DNA from: an uncultured Flavobacteriaceae bacterium
GTDB taxonomy: Bacteria; Bacteroidota; Bacteroidia; Flavobacteriales; Flavobacteriaceae
Assembly (NCBI GenBank): GCA_937944485.1
Contig: CALDYU010000002.1
Span: 124,001 to 188,000, forward strand
Direction: 5' to 3'
DNA: 64,000 bases
In this document: positions 55,620-63,915 of the stretch, one piece after another
Layout of the letters: each line of letters begins with the position of its first letter
Numbering within the stretch: position 1 is the first letter of the stretch
Made by a program: the position numbers and the translations under genes
The notes under the pieces: model-generated
Database searches by the model: none
Told to the model about the DNA's origin: nothing
Seen by the model: only the letters and a program-made list of their open reading frames with translations

Positions 55620-56927
55620 CTAAGTAAGAGCTTCTTTATATGTCTTTAAACAACGTTCTCGTGCTATTTTATGATCAACCATTGGAGAGGGATAAGTTAG
55701 TTCTTGCAGTTCGGGAACCCACTTATTAATATATTCATGTTGTTTGTCGAACTTTGTGATTTGTGTTGTTGGGTTGAAAATGCGAAAGTAAGGTGCGGCA
55801 TCAACACCAGTGCCTGCTGCCCATTGCCAATTACCTACATTGGCACTGAGGTCATAATCTAAAAGTTTCTCAGCGAAATAGGCTTCTCCCCAACGCCAAT
55901 CGATTAATAGATGTTTGCACAAAAAACTTGCTACAAGCATGCGTACCCGATTATGCATATAACCAGTAGTATTCAGCTCTCGCATACCGGCATCAACAAG
56001 TGGGTAGCCTGTTTGACCCAGTTGCCATTTTTTAAATTCAGCTTCATTATTGCGCCATTCGATACGATCGTATTTGGGACGGAAAGATTGTTTTGTGGTA
56101 TGTGGAAAATGCCATAATATCTGCATGAAAAATTCCCTCCATATCAGCTCATTCCAAAACACTTCGTTCTCTTCAGCAATGGCACTTTTTATCATTTGTC
56201 TTACTGAAACGGTACCGAAACGCAAATGCGGACCGAGTCGCGATGTTCCGTTTTTTTTAGCTGGAAAATTACGGGTAGCTTCATAATTATTAATAAGCGT
56301 TGGGGTTACGGTGTAATCAGCAACTTTTATTAAAGATGCTTCAAAACCTATTTGTTCTAAGCTTTTATTGGATAATTCGATATTTTGCACCAAATTTTTA
56401 AAATTTGGTTTTATATCATTTTCCCATGGGAAACTGGATTTAAACTTCGATTTCCATTTGTTCTTATAGGGTGTGTATACCACATAAGGTAATCCATCGT
56501 CTTTGAGAATCTCATCCTTTTCGAAAATTACTTGATCTTTGAAGGTTCTAAACGGAATTTGAAAGTTAGCGCAAATTGATTTTATTTTTTCATCACGTTT
56601 TAAGGCGTAAGGTTCATAGTCAGTATTGGTGAACACCCCTTTTATATCATATTTTTCAATTAATGATTTGAATGCATTTTCAGGATTGTCATAAAGTATA
56701 GCTAAAGAACTTCCATGAGTACTAATTAATTTAGAACGTAGTTTTTGAAGTGAATCAAATATAAAGCTGACCCGAGCATCATTTTTCTTTAGTTTATTTA
56801 AAATTTGTTTATCAAAAATAAAAAGGGGAAGCACAGGAAACTTTCCCTTGAGAGCTTCTTGAAGGCCTCGATTATCTTCAAGACGTAAGTCGCGTCGAAA
56901 CCAAAAAATAATAATTTTAGTATTCAT
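55620..56927 (-). CDS. phr: Deoxyribodipyrimidine photolyase (cryptochrome/photolyase family)
   Basis: Uses blue light and FAD to split UV-induced pyrimidine dimers. The 435-residue protein has the Rossmann N-terminal domain (IIFWFRRDLRLEDNRGLQEA) and the FAD-binding domain: GTSRLGPHLRFGTVSVRQMI near 223, WNELIWREFFMQILWHFP near 258, YPLVDAGMRELNTTGYMHNR near 313 and LSANVGNWQWAAGTGVDAAP near 365. It is the last gene of the SRPBCC-SDR-photolyase operon; it begins one base after the SDR stop region. Confidence 0.95.
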   Translation of the reverse strand: MNTKIIIFWFRRDLRLEDNRGLQEALKGKFPVLPLFIFDKQILNKLKKNDARVSFIFDSLQKLRSKLISTHGSSLAILYDNPENAFKSLIEKYDIKGVFTNTDYEPYALKRDEKIKSICANFQIPFRTFKDQVIFEKDEILKDDGLPYVVYTPYKNKWKSKFKSSFPWENDIKPNFKNLVQNIELSNKSLEQIGFEASLIKVADYTVTPTLINNYEATRNFPAKKNGTSRLGPHLRFGTVSVRQMIKSAIAEENEVFWNELIWREFFMQILWHFPHTTKQSFRPKYDRIEWRNNEAEFKKWQLGQTGYPLVDAGMRELNTTGYMHNRVRMLVASFLCKHLLIDWRWGEAYFAEKLLDYDLSANVGNWQWAAGTGVDAAPYFRIFNPTTQITKFDKQHEYINKWVPELQELTYPSPMVDHKIARERCLKTYKEALT

Positions 56928-57623
56928 TTAATTAATATTCAAAGTCGAAATTCCCCCGTCTACACCAATGACCTGTCCGGTTATCCATGAACTTTCAGTA
57001 TTTAACAAAAATACAGCAATGTTCGAAATGTCCTCAGCGCATCCTACACGCTTAAGAGGATGTCTTTCTGCCATCATTTCTTGTTTTCTTTCATTGCTTA
57101 ACAAGCGTTTTGCTAAAGGTGTATCTACTAAAGAGGGCGCAACCACATTTACTCTAATCTTAGGTGCATATTCCGCAGCCAACGATTTTGCGAAACCTTC
57201 TATTGCCCCTTTAGACGCAGCTACGCTAGTATGATATGGCATTCCTGTTCCAACGGCCACAGTACTAAAAAAAACCATACTCGACCCCTCAGCCATTCTA
57301 GGTATAATAGTCTTAATGACTTTAATGAGACCGAAAAAATTTAAGAACATATCTTCTTGAATAGTATCAATGCTAGTCATTTTAAAGGGTTTCAAATTTA
57401 TGCTACCCGGGCAGTAAGTAAAGCCATGAATTTCATCAGGCAATAATGAAATGTCTAATTCATCATTTAGAGCATCAAAAGAAATATGAGTGACATTTAG
57501 ATTGCTTAAATCATTTTTTGTTCTTGAAGCTATGTAAACGTTATAGTTTGACGCTAGTTGTTTTGCCATGGAAAATCCGATACCATATGAACCTCCAATG
57601 AGTAATATGTTTTTCATTTTCAA
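56928..57623 (-). CDS. Short-chain dehydrogenase/reductase
   Basis: A 231-residue SDR. The NAD(P)-binding motif is LLIGGSYGIGFSMA (residues about 6-19) and the catalytic Tyr-Lys pair is replaced or displaced: the family YxxxK position reads HTSVAASKGAIEGF, with the Lys present and His-Thr in place of Tyr. It ends VIGVDGGISTLNIN. The usual Ser lies in MVFFSTVAVGTG. The atypical active site makes its activity uncertain. The start overlaps the SRPBCC stop by four bases (ATGA). Confidence 0.88.
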   Translation of the reverse strand: MKMKNILLIGGSYGIGFSMAKQLASNYNVYIASRTKNDLSNLNVTHISFDALNDELDISLLPDEIHGFTYCPGSINLKPFKMTSIDTIQEDMFLNFFGLIKVIKTIIPRMAEGSSMVFFSTVAVGTGMPYHTSVAASKGAIEGFAKSLAAEYAPKIRVNVVAPSLVDTPLAKRLLSNERKQEMMAERHPLKRVGCAEDISNIAVFLLNTESSWITGQVIGVDGGISTLNIN

Positions 57624-58117
57624 ATAGTGTTTATTTGCAGTTTGTTGGGAATACCGACTATTTTTCCAAAGAGCTCTTCTAACTTATGAGTTCGATACGA
57701 AAATATTTTTTGTAATTGTTTTTTTACAATGAGCGGATGGGCCAATTGCCCTAATACTCCAAATGGAATTTTGTAATCAATAATATCTTCCATTTCAACA
57801 CCACCATCAATAGATTTAATAAAATGCTTATGGTGCCATAGCGCGTATGGACCAAAACGTTGCTCATCTACAAAATAAGAACCTTCTTTAACATGTGTTA
57901 TCTCGGTAACCCATTGAGTAGTATATCCAAGAAAAGGAGAAACTTTATATTGAATAATTTGCCCAGCATACATCGGTCGATCATCGCCACTTAGAATTTC
58001 AAAGCCCATATGATCAGGGGTAATGATCTTTAAATTTCTGGGGTTCGACAAAAAGTTCCAAGCTTCCTTTCGCGAAATGGGTAAGACTTGTTTTGAATGT
58101 AGTTGATAGAGTTTCAT
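57620..58117 (-). CDS. SRPBCC-family protein
   Basis: A 165-residue helix-grip protein: QVLPISRKEAWNFLSNPRNL, IQYKVSPFLGYTTQWVTEIT, EQRFGPYALWHHKHFI and a C-terminal helix (RTHKLEELFG). It corresponds to the SRPBCC partner that accompanies photolyase in many Bacteroidota and was formerly labelled a cell-division inhibitor. The ligand is unknown. It is first in the operon and has a 13-base inverted repeat around its promoter. Confidence 0.9.
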   Translation of the reverse strand: MKLYQLHSKQVLPISRKEAWNFLSNPRNLKIITPDHMGFEILSGDDRPMYAGQIIQYKVSPFLGYTTQWVTEITHVKEGSYFVDEQRFGPYALWHHKHFIKSIDGGVEMEDIIDYKIPFGVLGQLAHPLIVKKQLQKIFSYRTHKLEELFGKIVGIPNKLQINTI

Positions 58118-58131
58118 CTAATATGTTTTAT

Positions 58132-58183
58132 CAAAGATATTTATTTTGTTTAAGTATATTACATAAAGAATAAACAAAATAAA
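58132..58183 (-). promoter_or_regulatory. Inverted-repeat operator around the photolyase operon promoter
   Basis: A -7 element TATCTTTG (minus strand, 58132-58139) lies 15 bases before the SRPBCC ATG. Directly behind it is TTTATTTTGTTTA (58140-58152), and its exact inverted copy TAAACAAAATAAA lies at 58171-58183, 18 bases away. The pair brackets the -33 region, as an operator for a dimeric regulator would. No TTG is present at -33, consistent with activator dependence. Confidence 0.55.
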
Positions 58184-58299
58184 AAGAAAACATCTATTTG
58201 ATATTTATTTATGTTAAAAACAACCCAATCTCTTGTACTTAAACCCATAATTTTAATAAAGCGATGGCATTTTCGTAATTTTCCACGTAAGCGCAGCGA

Positions 58300-59433
58300 A
58301 TGAGAATACGATTAACCTTTATATTACTTTTTATAAACGCAATTTTTCTTGTTTCGCAGGAAAATATTGCCGCTTTAGGCGAACTGCCAAATTCGGTTTC
58401 AGAAACGTCTGGTCTTCTCTATTTTGATGGCAAATTGGTGACACATAATGATTCTGGAAATGCTGCTCAGCTCTATGAGATTGATACCGTAAATCTTGAG
58501 GTTACCCGAGTGGTTCGTGTAACCAACGTAGAAAATATAGATTGGGAAGATCTGGCTCAAGATGAAACCTATATATACATTGGAGATTTTGGTAATAATG
58601 TTGGTACACGAACCGATTTGCAAATATACCGCATCGCAAAAGCAGAATTCAATGCTTCTAATGAGGTAAACGCTGAGCGTATTCGTTTTTCTTATGAAGA
58701 TCAAGAGGATTTAACTGATAATGGTAATAGTGATTGGGATGCTGAGGCTTTTTTTGTATTCAATGATCAGTTAATTGTTTTAACAAAGGAGTGGAAGCGC
58801 AATCAAACTACAGCATATTCCATACCTAAAGTGCCTGGTTCTTATGAAGCACAGCGAATAGACCAATTTAATGTTGATGGTTTGGTCACTGGAGCTAGCT
58901 ATAATACACTTTCTAATGTACTATTTATAATAGGTTATTCGAGCATTTTGCAACCCTTTGTGATACGTTTTGAAGACGTCGATACAAGTGACATCTTTAC
59001 AGAGAATAGGGAGCGAACTATTTTGAACATTGGTTTGGCTCAAACAGAAGCCATAACTTTTGTTGATGAAAGGCGTATTTTTGTGTCTTCAGAATCTTTT
59101 CGAAGTTCGAATCCACCATTAGATCTCAAAGCGCAATTATTTGGTTTTACAACGGTGGCGTTAACACCGCCACCGCCACCTAACCCTGAGTCAGAGAAAA
59201 AGAATATTGAATTATTTCAACGACCTAATTTCGAATTGTTAGAGTATAGTTTGAATACAGATGCCCCATTAAGAGCGCGAGCTATTTTTGATGCTTCAGG
59301 CCAGCGCATTCGCTATGTTAGAGCAATAGACATTGCCAACGAAGTGGATCTTTCTACCTTACAAAATGGTATCTATTATCTAACCTTTTATTTTGAAAAG
59401 GAAATTGTGGCTATTCCGTTTATTCGTAATTAA
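58300..59433 (+). CDS. Secreted protein with T9SS type A-like C-terminal domain
   Basis: A 377-residue exported protein (signal ends IFLVSQE). Residues about 20-290 are beta-propeller-like (VSETSGLLYFDGKLVTHNDS, YIYIGDFGNN, DWDAEAFFVFNDQLIV). A Pro-rich linker (ALTPPPPPNPES) precedes a C-terminal domain (about 310-377: LRARAIFDASGQRIRYVRAI, then LQNGIYYLTFYFEKEIV) that resembles the type IX secretion type A sorting domain. It is therefore probably on the cell surface or released. The substrate of the propeller is unknown. Confidence 0.82.
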   Translation: MRIRLTFILLFINAIFLVSQENIAALGELPNSVSETSGLLYFDGKLVTHNDSGNAAQLYEIDTVNLEVTRVVRVTNVENIDWEDLAQDETYIYIGDFGNNVGTRTDLQIYRIAKAEFNASNEVNAERIRFSYEDQEDLTDNGNSDWDAEAFFVFNDQLIVLTKEWKRNQTTAYSIPKVPGSYEAQRIDQFNVDGLVTGASYNTLSNVLFIIGYSSILQPFVIRFEDVDTSDIFTENRERTILNIGLAQTEAITFVDERRIFVSSESFRSSNPPLDLKAQLFGFTTVALTPPPPPNPESEKKNIELFQRPNFELLEYSLNTDAPLRARAIFDASGQRIRYVRAIDIANEVDLSTLQNGIYYLTFYFEKEIVAIPFIRN

Positions 59434-59495
59434 GTTCTTTCTTTAGAACATCATATATTTAAGATTTAATTAACAAACCCGATTCTTCTTTATGT

Positions 59496-59520
59496 ATAGT
59501 TTTGTGGTACACAAAACTAT
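59496..59520. repeat. Perfect hairpin with embedded -7 element upstream of the DUF2911 gene
   Basis: ATAGTTTTGTG-GTA-CACAAAACTAT, an 11-base perfect stem with a 3-base loop, followed by seven T. TAGTTTTG (59497-59504), matching TAnnTTTG, lies in the left arm. It ends 9 bases before the ATG at 59530. It could be an operator, a terminator for the preceding gene, or both. Confidence 0.65.
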
Positions 59521-59529
59521 TTTTTAAAA

Positions 59530-60381
59530 ATGAAAAAAATTACAATCTTCTTATTTGCGGTATTGGTTTCAGTTTCTTTAGAAGCACAAATTAATACACC
59601 AGCACCGAGCCCTGCATCTAAATTGATGCAAACGGTTGGCCTTACTGATGTCACCGTTGAATATTCAAGACCTTCAATGAGAGGTAGAACTATTTTTGGT
59701 GATCTAGTGCCTTATGATAAATTGTGGCGTACAGGTGCCAATGCAAGAACTAAAGTAACATTTAGCAATGATGTTATCGTTGACGGACAGACTTTGAAAG
59801 CAGGTTCTTATGCCTTATATACCAAGCCTGGAAAATCTTCTTGGGAAATTATGTTTTATACCGAAGCTGATGGTGGAGGTATGCCTAGAAATTGGGATGA
59901 TAGTAAAGTAGCAGCAAAAACTACCGCCTCTGTTTACCCAATGCCGGAAAACATGCCTGTGGAAACTTTTACAATTACTATAGATGATTTAACATCAAAT
60001 TCTGCGAATATTGGTGTGCTTTGGGAGAAGGTTTATGTGGCTATTCCATTTCAAGTATCAACCGACGCTGCTGTTCAAAAAGATATTGAACGTGTTTTAG
60101 CTGGCCCTAGTGCTCGAGATTATTATGCCGCTGCGGTTTATTATTCTAGTGAAAACAAAGATGTTAACAAGGCTAAAATGTGGATGGATAAAGCGATGTC
60201 GATGACAGAAAAACCGGCATTTTGGCAATTACGCCAACAATCTTTGATTCAAGCAAAAGCTGGAGATAAGAAAAGTGCAATTGCTACAGCAAAAAAATCA
60301 CTGGCAGCTGCTAAAGAAGCTGGTAATGATGATTATATAAAAATGAATACTGATTCGTTAAAAGAATGGGGAGGAATGTAA
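59530..60381 (+). CDS. DUF2911 secreted protein with TPR-like tail
   Basis: A 283-residue exported protein (signal ends VSLEAQ). The N-terminal DUF2911 domain (about 25-170: VTVEYSRPSMRGRTIFGDLV, LWRTGANARTKVTFSNDV) is followed by a helical tail (about 190-280: DYYAAAVYYSSENKDVNKAK, SAIATAKKSLAAAKEAG) that looks like TPR repeats. The family is periplasmic and of unknown function, common in Bacteroidota. It is monocistronic and ends at a bidirectional terminator. Confidence 0.9.
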   Translation: MKKITIFLFAVLVSVSLEAQINTPAPSPASKLMQTVGLTDVTVEYSRPSMRGRTIFGDLVPYDKLWRTGANARTKVTFSNDVIVDGQTLKAGSYALYTKPGKSSWEIMFYTEADGGGMPRNWDDSKVAAKTTASVYPMPENMPVETFTITIDDLTSNSANIGVLWEKVYVAIPFQVSTDAAVQKDIERVLAGPSARDYYAAAVYYSSENKDVNKAKMWMDKAMSMTEKPAFWQLRQQSLIQAKAGDKKSAIATAKKSLAAAKEAGNDDYIKMNTDSLKEWGGM

Positions 60382-60401
60382 TTTTTTCAACCTTATAAAG
60401 A

Positions 60402-60430
60402 AAGCTCTAGCGATAAGTTAGAGCTTTTTT
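60402..60430. terminator. Bidirectional terminator between the DUF2911 and VCBS genes
   Basis: AAGCTCTA / TAGAGCTT stem with a 9-base loop and a T-run on the plus side, an A-run on the minus side, between two convergent stops. Confidence 0.8.
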
Positions 60431-60448
60431 ATTTGAAGAAATCTAACT

Positions 60449-63400
60449 TTATTTCCTTACTTGTTTTATGATTTGTAGTGAATCATTATTATTTGCCACT
60501 AGAAAATAGGTCGCATTTTTTCCTCTTAGCCGTTTAATTTTCTTAGCATTTTTGTTCGCAAAGAAACCACTTTCTTTGCTTGGTATTGCACTAAATTTCC
60601 CACTGCCATCTCCAACTAGCAATATGCCTGTTCCAGCATCATTTCGAGGAGATTCAATTTCTAAATCAAATAAATTTCCTATGCCAAGTAGATCAAGATG
60701 GCCGTCATTATTGTAATCATCAACGAGTATGTCATTTATATTTGACAGTTGTGCAAGATAGGGCAGTGGTGTTATTTTGAAATTCCCAGTCCCTTTATTT
60801 TCTAAATAAATTGATTCAAATGTTTGAACCTCATAGCGCAGCGCATTTTTTAGATTAGCTTCTCCGTATACTTCATTCAATTCTAAAGATGCAAATACAT
60901 CGTATTTTTTGAAATTCTCTTTTAGTTCAGGTATTTGCTCTGAGGAACAAGAAAATCCACGAAGTGGAAAATGTTTACCTTTATTGTAATATCCCAATAC
61001 AATATCATTACTTCCATTTGCGTCAAAATCATCGTAGTAAATATCAAAGGGGGTGTCTTTAGAAGTTTTATACTTCTGATTTAAGCCTAAATTGCCAATG
61101 ATGTAGTCGTCATCACCGTCGGCATCAAAATCGCCCTTTGCAATTCGAAACCACCAACCCGACGTATTTTCTAAATCTTTAAAAGCCTTTCTTATTAATT
61201 TTCCACCTTCATTAACAAATACAGTAACGGGCATCCATTCACCAACAGCTATAAGGTCAAAATCACCATCACTGTCAAAATCTGACCAGACGGCGTCTGT
61301 AATCATGCCTATATCTTTTAGCTCTGGTGCCACTTGCGAACTTACATCGACCAACTGACCATTAACATTCTCAAGAATACTACTTGATGTGGGGGTGGGG
61401 TATTGATGCGGAGTATGTCTGCCACTTACAAAGAGGTCAGTATCACCGTCATTGTCGTAATCTGCTGCGGAAACAGCAGAACCACTTACACGATTCACAT
61501 TGAGGATTGCCCCTTTCACGAATTTTCCATCACCGTTATTCATATAGACTCTATCTATATAATGCGGGTCATTTTTTGGGTATTGATTTCCGCCACTTAC
61601 TACATATAAATCTACGAACCCGTCGGCATTGAAGTCTGCGAAATGCGCATCTACATCTTCATAGGCCTTTTCCTTGGTCCAAAAAACGTTATCAGTGGAA
61701 GAAAAAGAACCACTTGATTGTTGCAAATACAATTTCGGACTTTCACCAGCTGCACCACCAATAAAAACATCCTCTTGACCATCATTATTCACATCAGCAA
61801 CAGCCAAAGCGGGTCCTAATTGTGACAATTTATGTGGTAATAGTGTTTGCTTTGCGTAATCATCAAAGTCATTTTCAGTATGCTTGTGTTTGATGTCTAA
61901 ATCCGTAGTATTTTCAAATAGCGTAACAGATTCCTTTTGATTTATTGTATTAGTTTTGGGCAGGGCTTTACTACTGTATATATCTAAATGCTGATTTGCA
62001 GCAACATTCAATTTTGTTGTTTTTGCATGAAACGGCCATTCAATAACGAGACTATCTATTTTGGATGCCTTGCCTAATCCGAAATGTACTTCCGATTCAC
62101 TGGTAGAATAAATTCCTCTAACATTTGTGGTTTCTTGCATTTGAACCTTGCCATCTGTATAAACATATACACGAGTTCCAAAAACAGATTTGTGATGTTC
62201 TTCTATAAGTCGTATTCGTAAGTAGTTATTTTCAAGAATCTTACTGGCGTTGTTTTCAAGAATAAAGGCTTCTTCATTAATATTATTGACCACTAAATCT
62301 AAATCACCGTCATTGTCGAGGTCGGCATAGGCAGAACCGTTCGAGAAAGATTCTTGATCAAGGCCCCAGTTCTCTGAAACATTTTCGAATGAAAGGTTTT
62401 GTGTGTTTTGAAAAGCATAATTTTTGAGAGGCTGGGAAGGAATTAAATTAATGACTTTCTCTAAATCAATGATTTCCCAAATACTTGTAATTCCCCCTCC
62501 GTCAGGATGCTTTTGCAACCAGTTAAGACGCGTTTGGTTTATATATTCTGCCACCTTTTTATCGGCATCTGTATTGCGAATATCTCTATACAAACCATTG
62601 GTAATATAAGCGTCTTTATAGCCGTCGTTGTCAAAATCGGCTAAGAGGTTTGACCAGCTCCAATCAGTAGCGGCCATACCTGAAAATTGAGCTACATTGC
62701 TAAAAGTGGTATTTCCATTGTTAATCTGCAATGAATTATACATATATTGATAACCGCCACCTTCGTTCACAACCTTCCAAAAAGCATCTATGTCCATTCC
62801 ACTCATATTCGATTTGAGGCGGAAATTATCTTCGGCAACCATATCAAGTACAAAAATGTCAAGTAAAGCATCATTATTTATATCAGCAATGTCAATGCCC
62901 ATACTATAAAATGAAGTTTGATTTAAGGCAGTTTTCGCAATATCAGTAAAGGTGCCATCTTGATTATTTATAAATAAAAAATCAGGAGCCTCAAAATCAT
63001 TGGCAACATAGATGTCCGTCCACCCATCATTATTTATATCGCTTGCTGATACACCATTTGGGAACCCTGTTTTTAAAAGTCCAGCTACTTTTGTTACATC
63101 TTCAAATTGAATTCCTAGATTACGATATAACCGAATGCTATATTCTTCTTTAGACAGATCAGAGCCTGAGAATTGTGAAAGACTTCCGGGATTAGGGGGT
63201 TGCGTCAATAGAAATAAGTCTAATTTCCCATCTTTATCATAATCTAAAAATGTAGCGTGACGCGTACGCCCACTATCTGCTATGTGGTAGTCAGCAGCTT
63301 GTTCTGTAAAGGTATTGTCACCATTGTTTATGTAAAGCAAATTTTTACGCCATTCCGGTTTTTCATCATGAAGCTCGCGACTTACATAAATATCAGAATA

Positions 63401-63805
63401 ACCATCATTATTAATGTCAGCAACGGTAACACCAGTGGACCACCCGCCATCATCTAATATGCCGGCTTCTTTAGTGATATCTTTAAAAGTGAAATCTCCT
63501 TGATTTAAATAAAGGCGATCAGGAACGTTATTACCAGCAAAAAAAATGTCTTTCAGACCATCATTGTTCACATCACAAATACCGACGCCAGCACCCCCAT
63601 AAAAATTGGCGTATAGTAAAATATTAGCTTCTTCGGTATCTTTTATCTTATTGTTGAAAGTTATTCCACTATGTGAAGCAGGTATTGTAGTAAATAATCT
63701 AATGTCGTTATCAACTTCTTTTTTACTACTACACGAATAGAGCGTTAAGCTAACGCCGATAAACAAATATTTTAATAGGTTATTTGTTCGTAAGGAAAAA
63801 TTCAT
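60449..63805 (-). CDS. Giant VCBS/FG-GAP repeat lipoprotein with ASPIC/UnbV domain
   Basis: An 1118-residue lipoprotein; the signal ends SLTLYSC with Cys 25 as the lipidated residue. At least eight FG-GAP/VCBS blades with the Ca-binding pattern DxDxDGxxD (for example DVNNDGLKDIFFAG, DINNDGYSDIYVS, DLDNDGDLDLVV, DYDNDGDTDLFVSG) form one or two beta-propellers. A UnbV/ASPIC domain (about 555-625: RIRLIEEHHKSVFGTRVYVY) lies in the middle. Such proteins often sit beside SusC/SusD genes and are thought to be surface glycan- or protein-binding components. The SusD-like gene end follows upstream. Confidence 0.93.
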   Translation of the reverse strand: MNFSLRTNNLLKYLFIGVSLTLYSCSSKKEVDNDIRLFTTIPASHSGITFNNKIKDTEEANILLYANFYGGAGVGICDVNNDGLKDIFFAGNNVPDRLYLNQGDFTFKDITKEAGILDDGGWSTGVTVADINNDGYSDIYVSRELHDEKPEWRKNLLYINNGDNTFTEQAADYHIADSGRTRHATFLDYDKDGKLDLFLLTQPPNPGSLSQFSGSDLSKEEYSIRLYRNLGIQFEDVTKVAGLLKTGFPNGVSASDINNDGWTDIYVANDFEAPDFLFINNQDGTFTDIAKTALNQTSFYSMGIDIADINNDALLDIFVLDMVAEDNFRLKSNMSGMDIDAFWKVVNEGGGYQYMYNSLQINNGNTTFSNVAQFSGMAATDWSWSNLLADFDNDGYKDAYITNGLYRDIRNTDADKKVAEYINQTRLNWLQKHPDGGGITSIWEIIDLEKVINLIPSQPLKNYAFQNTQNLSFENVSENWGLDQESFSNGSAYADLDNDGDLDLVVNNINEEAFILENNASKILENNYLRIRLIEEHHKSVFGTRVYVYTDGKVQMQETTNVRGIYSTSESEVHFGLGKASKIDSLVIEWPFHAKTTKLNVAANQHLDIYSSKALPKTNTINQKESVTLFENTTDLDIKHKHTENDFDDYAKQTLLPHKLSQLGPALAVADVNNDGQEDVFIGGAAGESPKLYLQQSSGSFSSTDNVFWTKEKAYEDVDAHFADFNADGFVDLYVVSGGNQYPKNDPHYIDRVYMNNGDGKFVKGAILNVNRVSGSAVSAADYDNDGDTDLFVSGRHTPHQYPTPTSSSILENVNGQLVDVSSQVAPELKDIGMITDAVWSDFDSDGDFDLIAVGEWMPVTVFVNEGGKLIRKAFKDLENTSGWWFRIAKGDFDADGDDDYIIGNLGLNQKYKTSKDTPFDIYYDDFDANGSNDIVLGYYNKGKHFPLRGFSCSSEQIPELKENFKKYDVFASLELNEVYGEANLKNALRYEVQTFESIYLENKGTGNFKITPLPYLAQLSNINDILVDDYNNDGHLDLLGIGNLFDLEIESPRNDAGTGILLVGDGSGKFSAIPSKESGFFANKNAKKIKRLRGKNATYFLVANNNDSLQIIKQVRK

Positions 63806-63840
63806 AATACAAGATAGGGATACTATTTATACAACAAAAA

Positions 63841-63866
63841 TAAAGGAGGGTTTCCCCTCCTTTAAA
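63841..63866 (-). terminator. Terminator of the SusD-like gene
   Basis: TAAAGGAGGG-TTTC-CCCTCCTTTA, a 9-10-base perfect stem, 50 bases past the stop at 63916 on the minus strand, followed there by a T-rich tail. Confidence 0.75.
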
Positions 63867-63915
63867 ATCACAATTAACTCAAACTAACTCAAACTAACTT
63901 GATTGACACTTTCGT

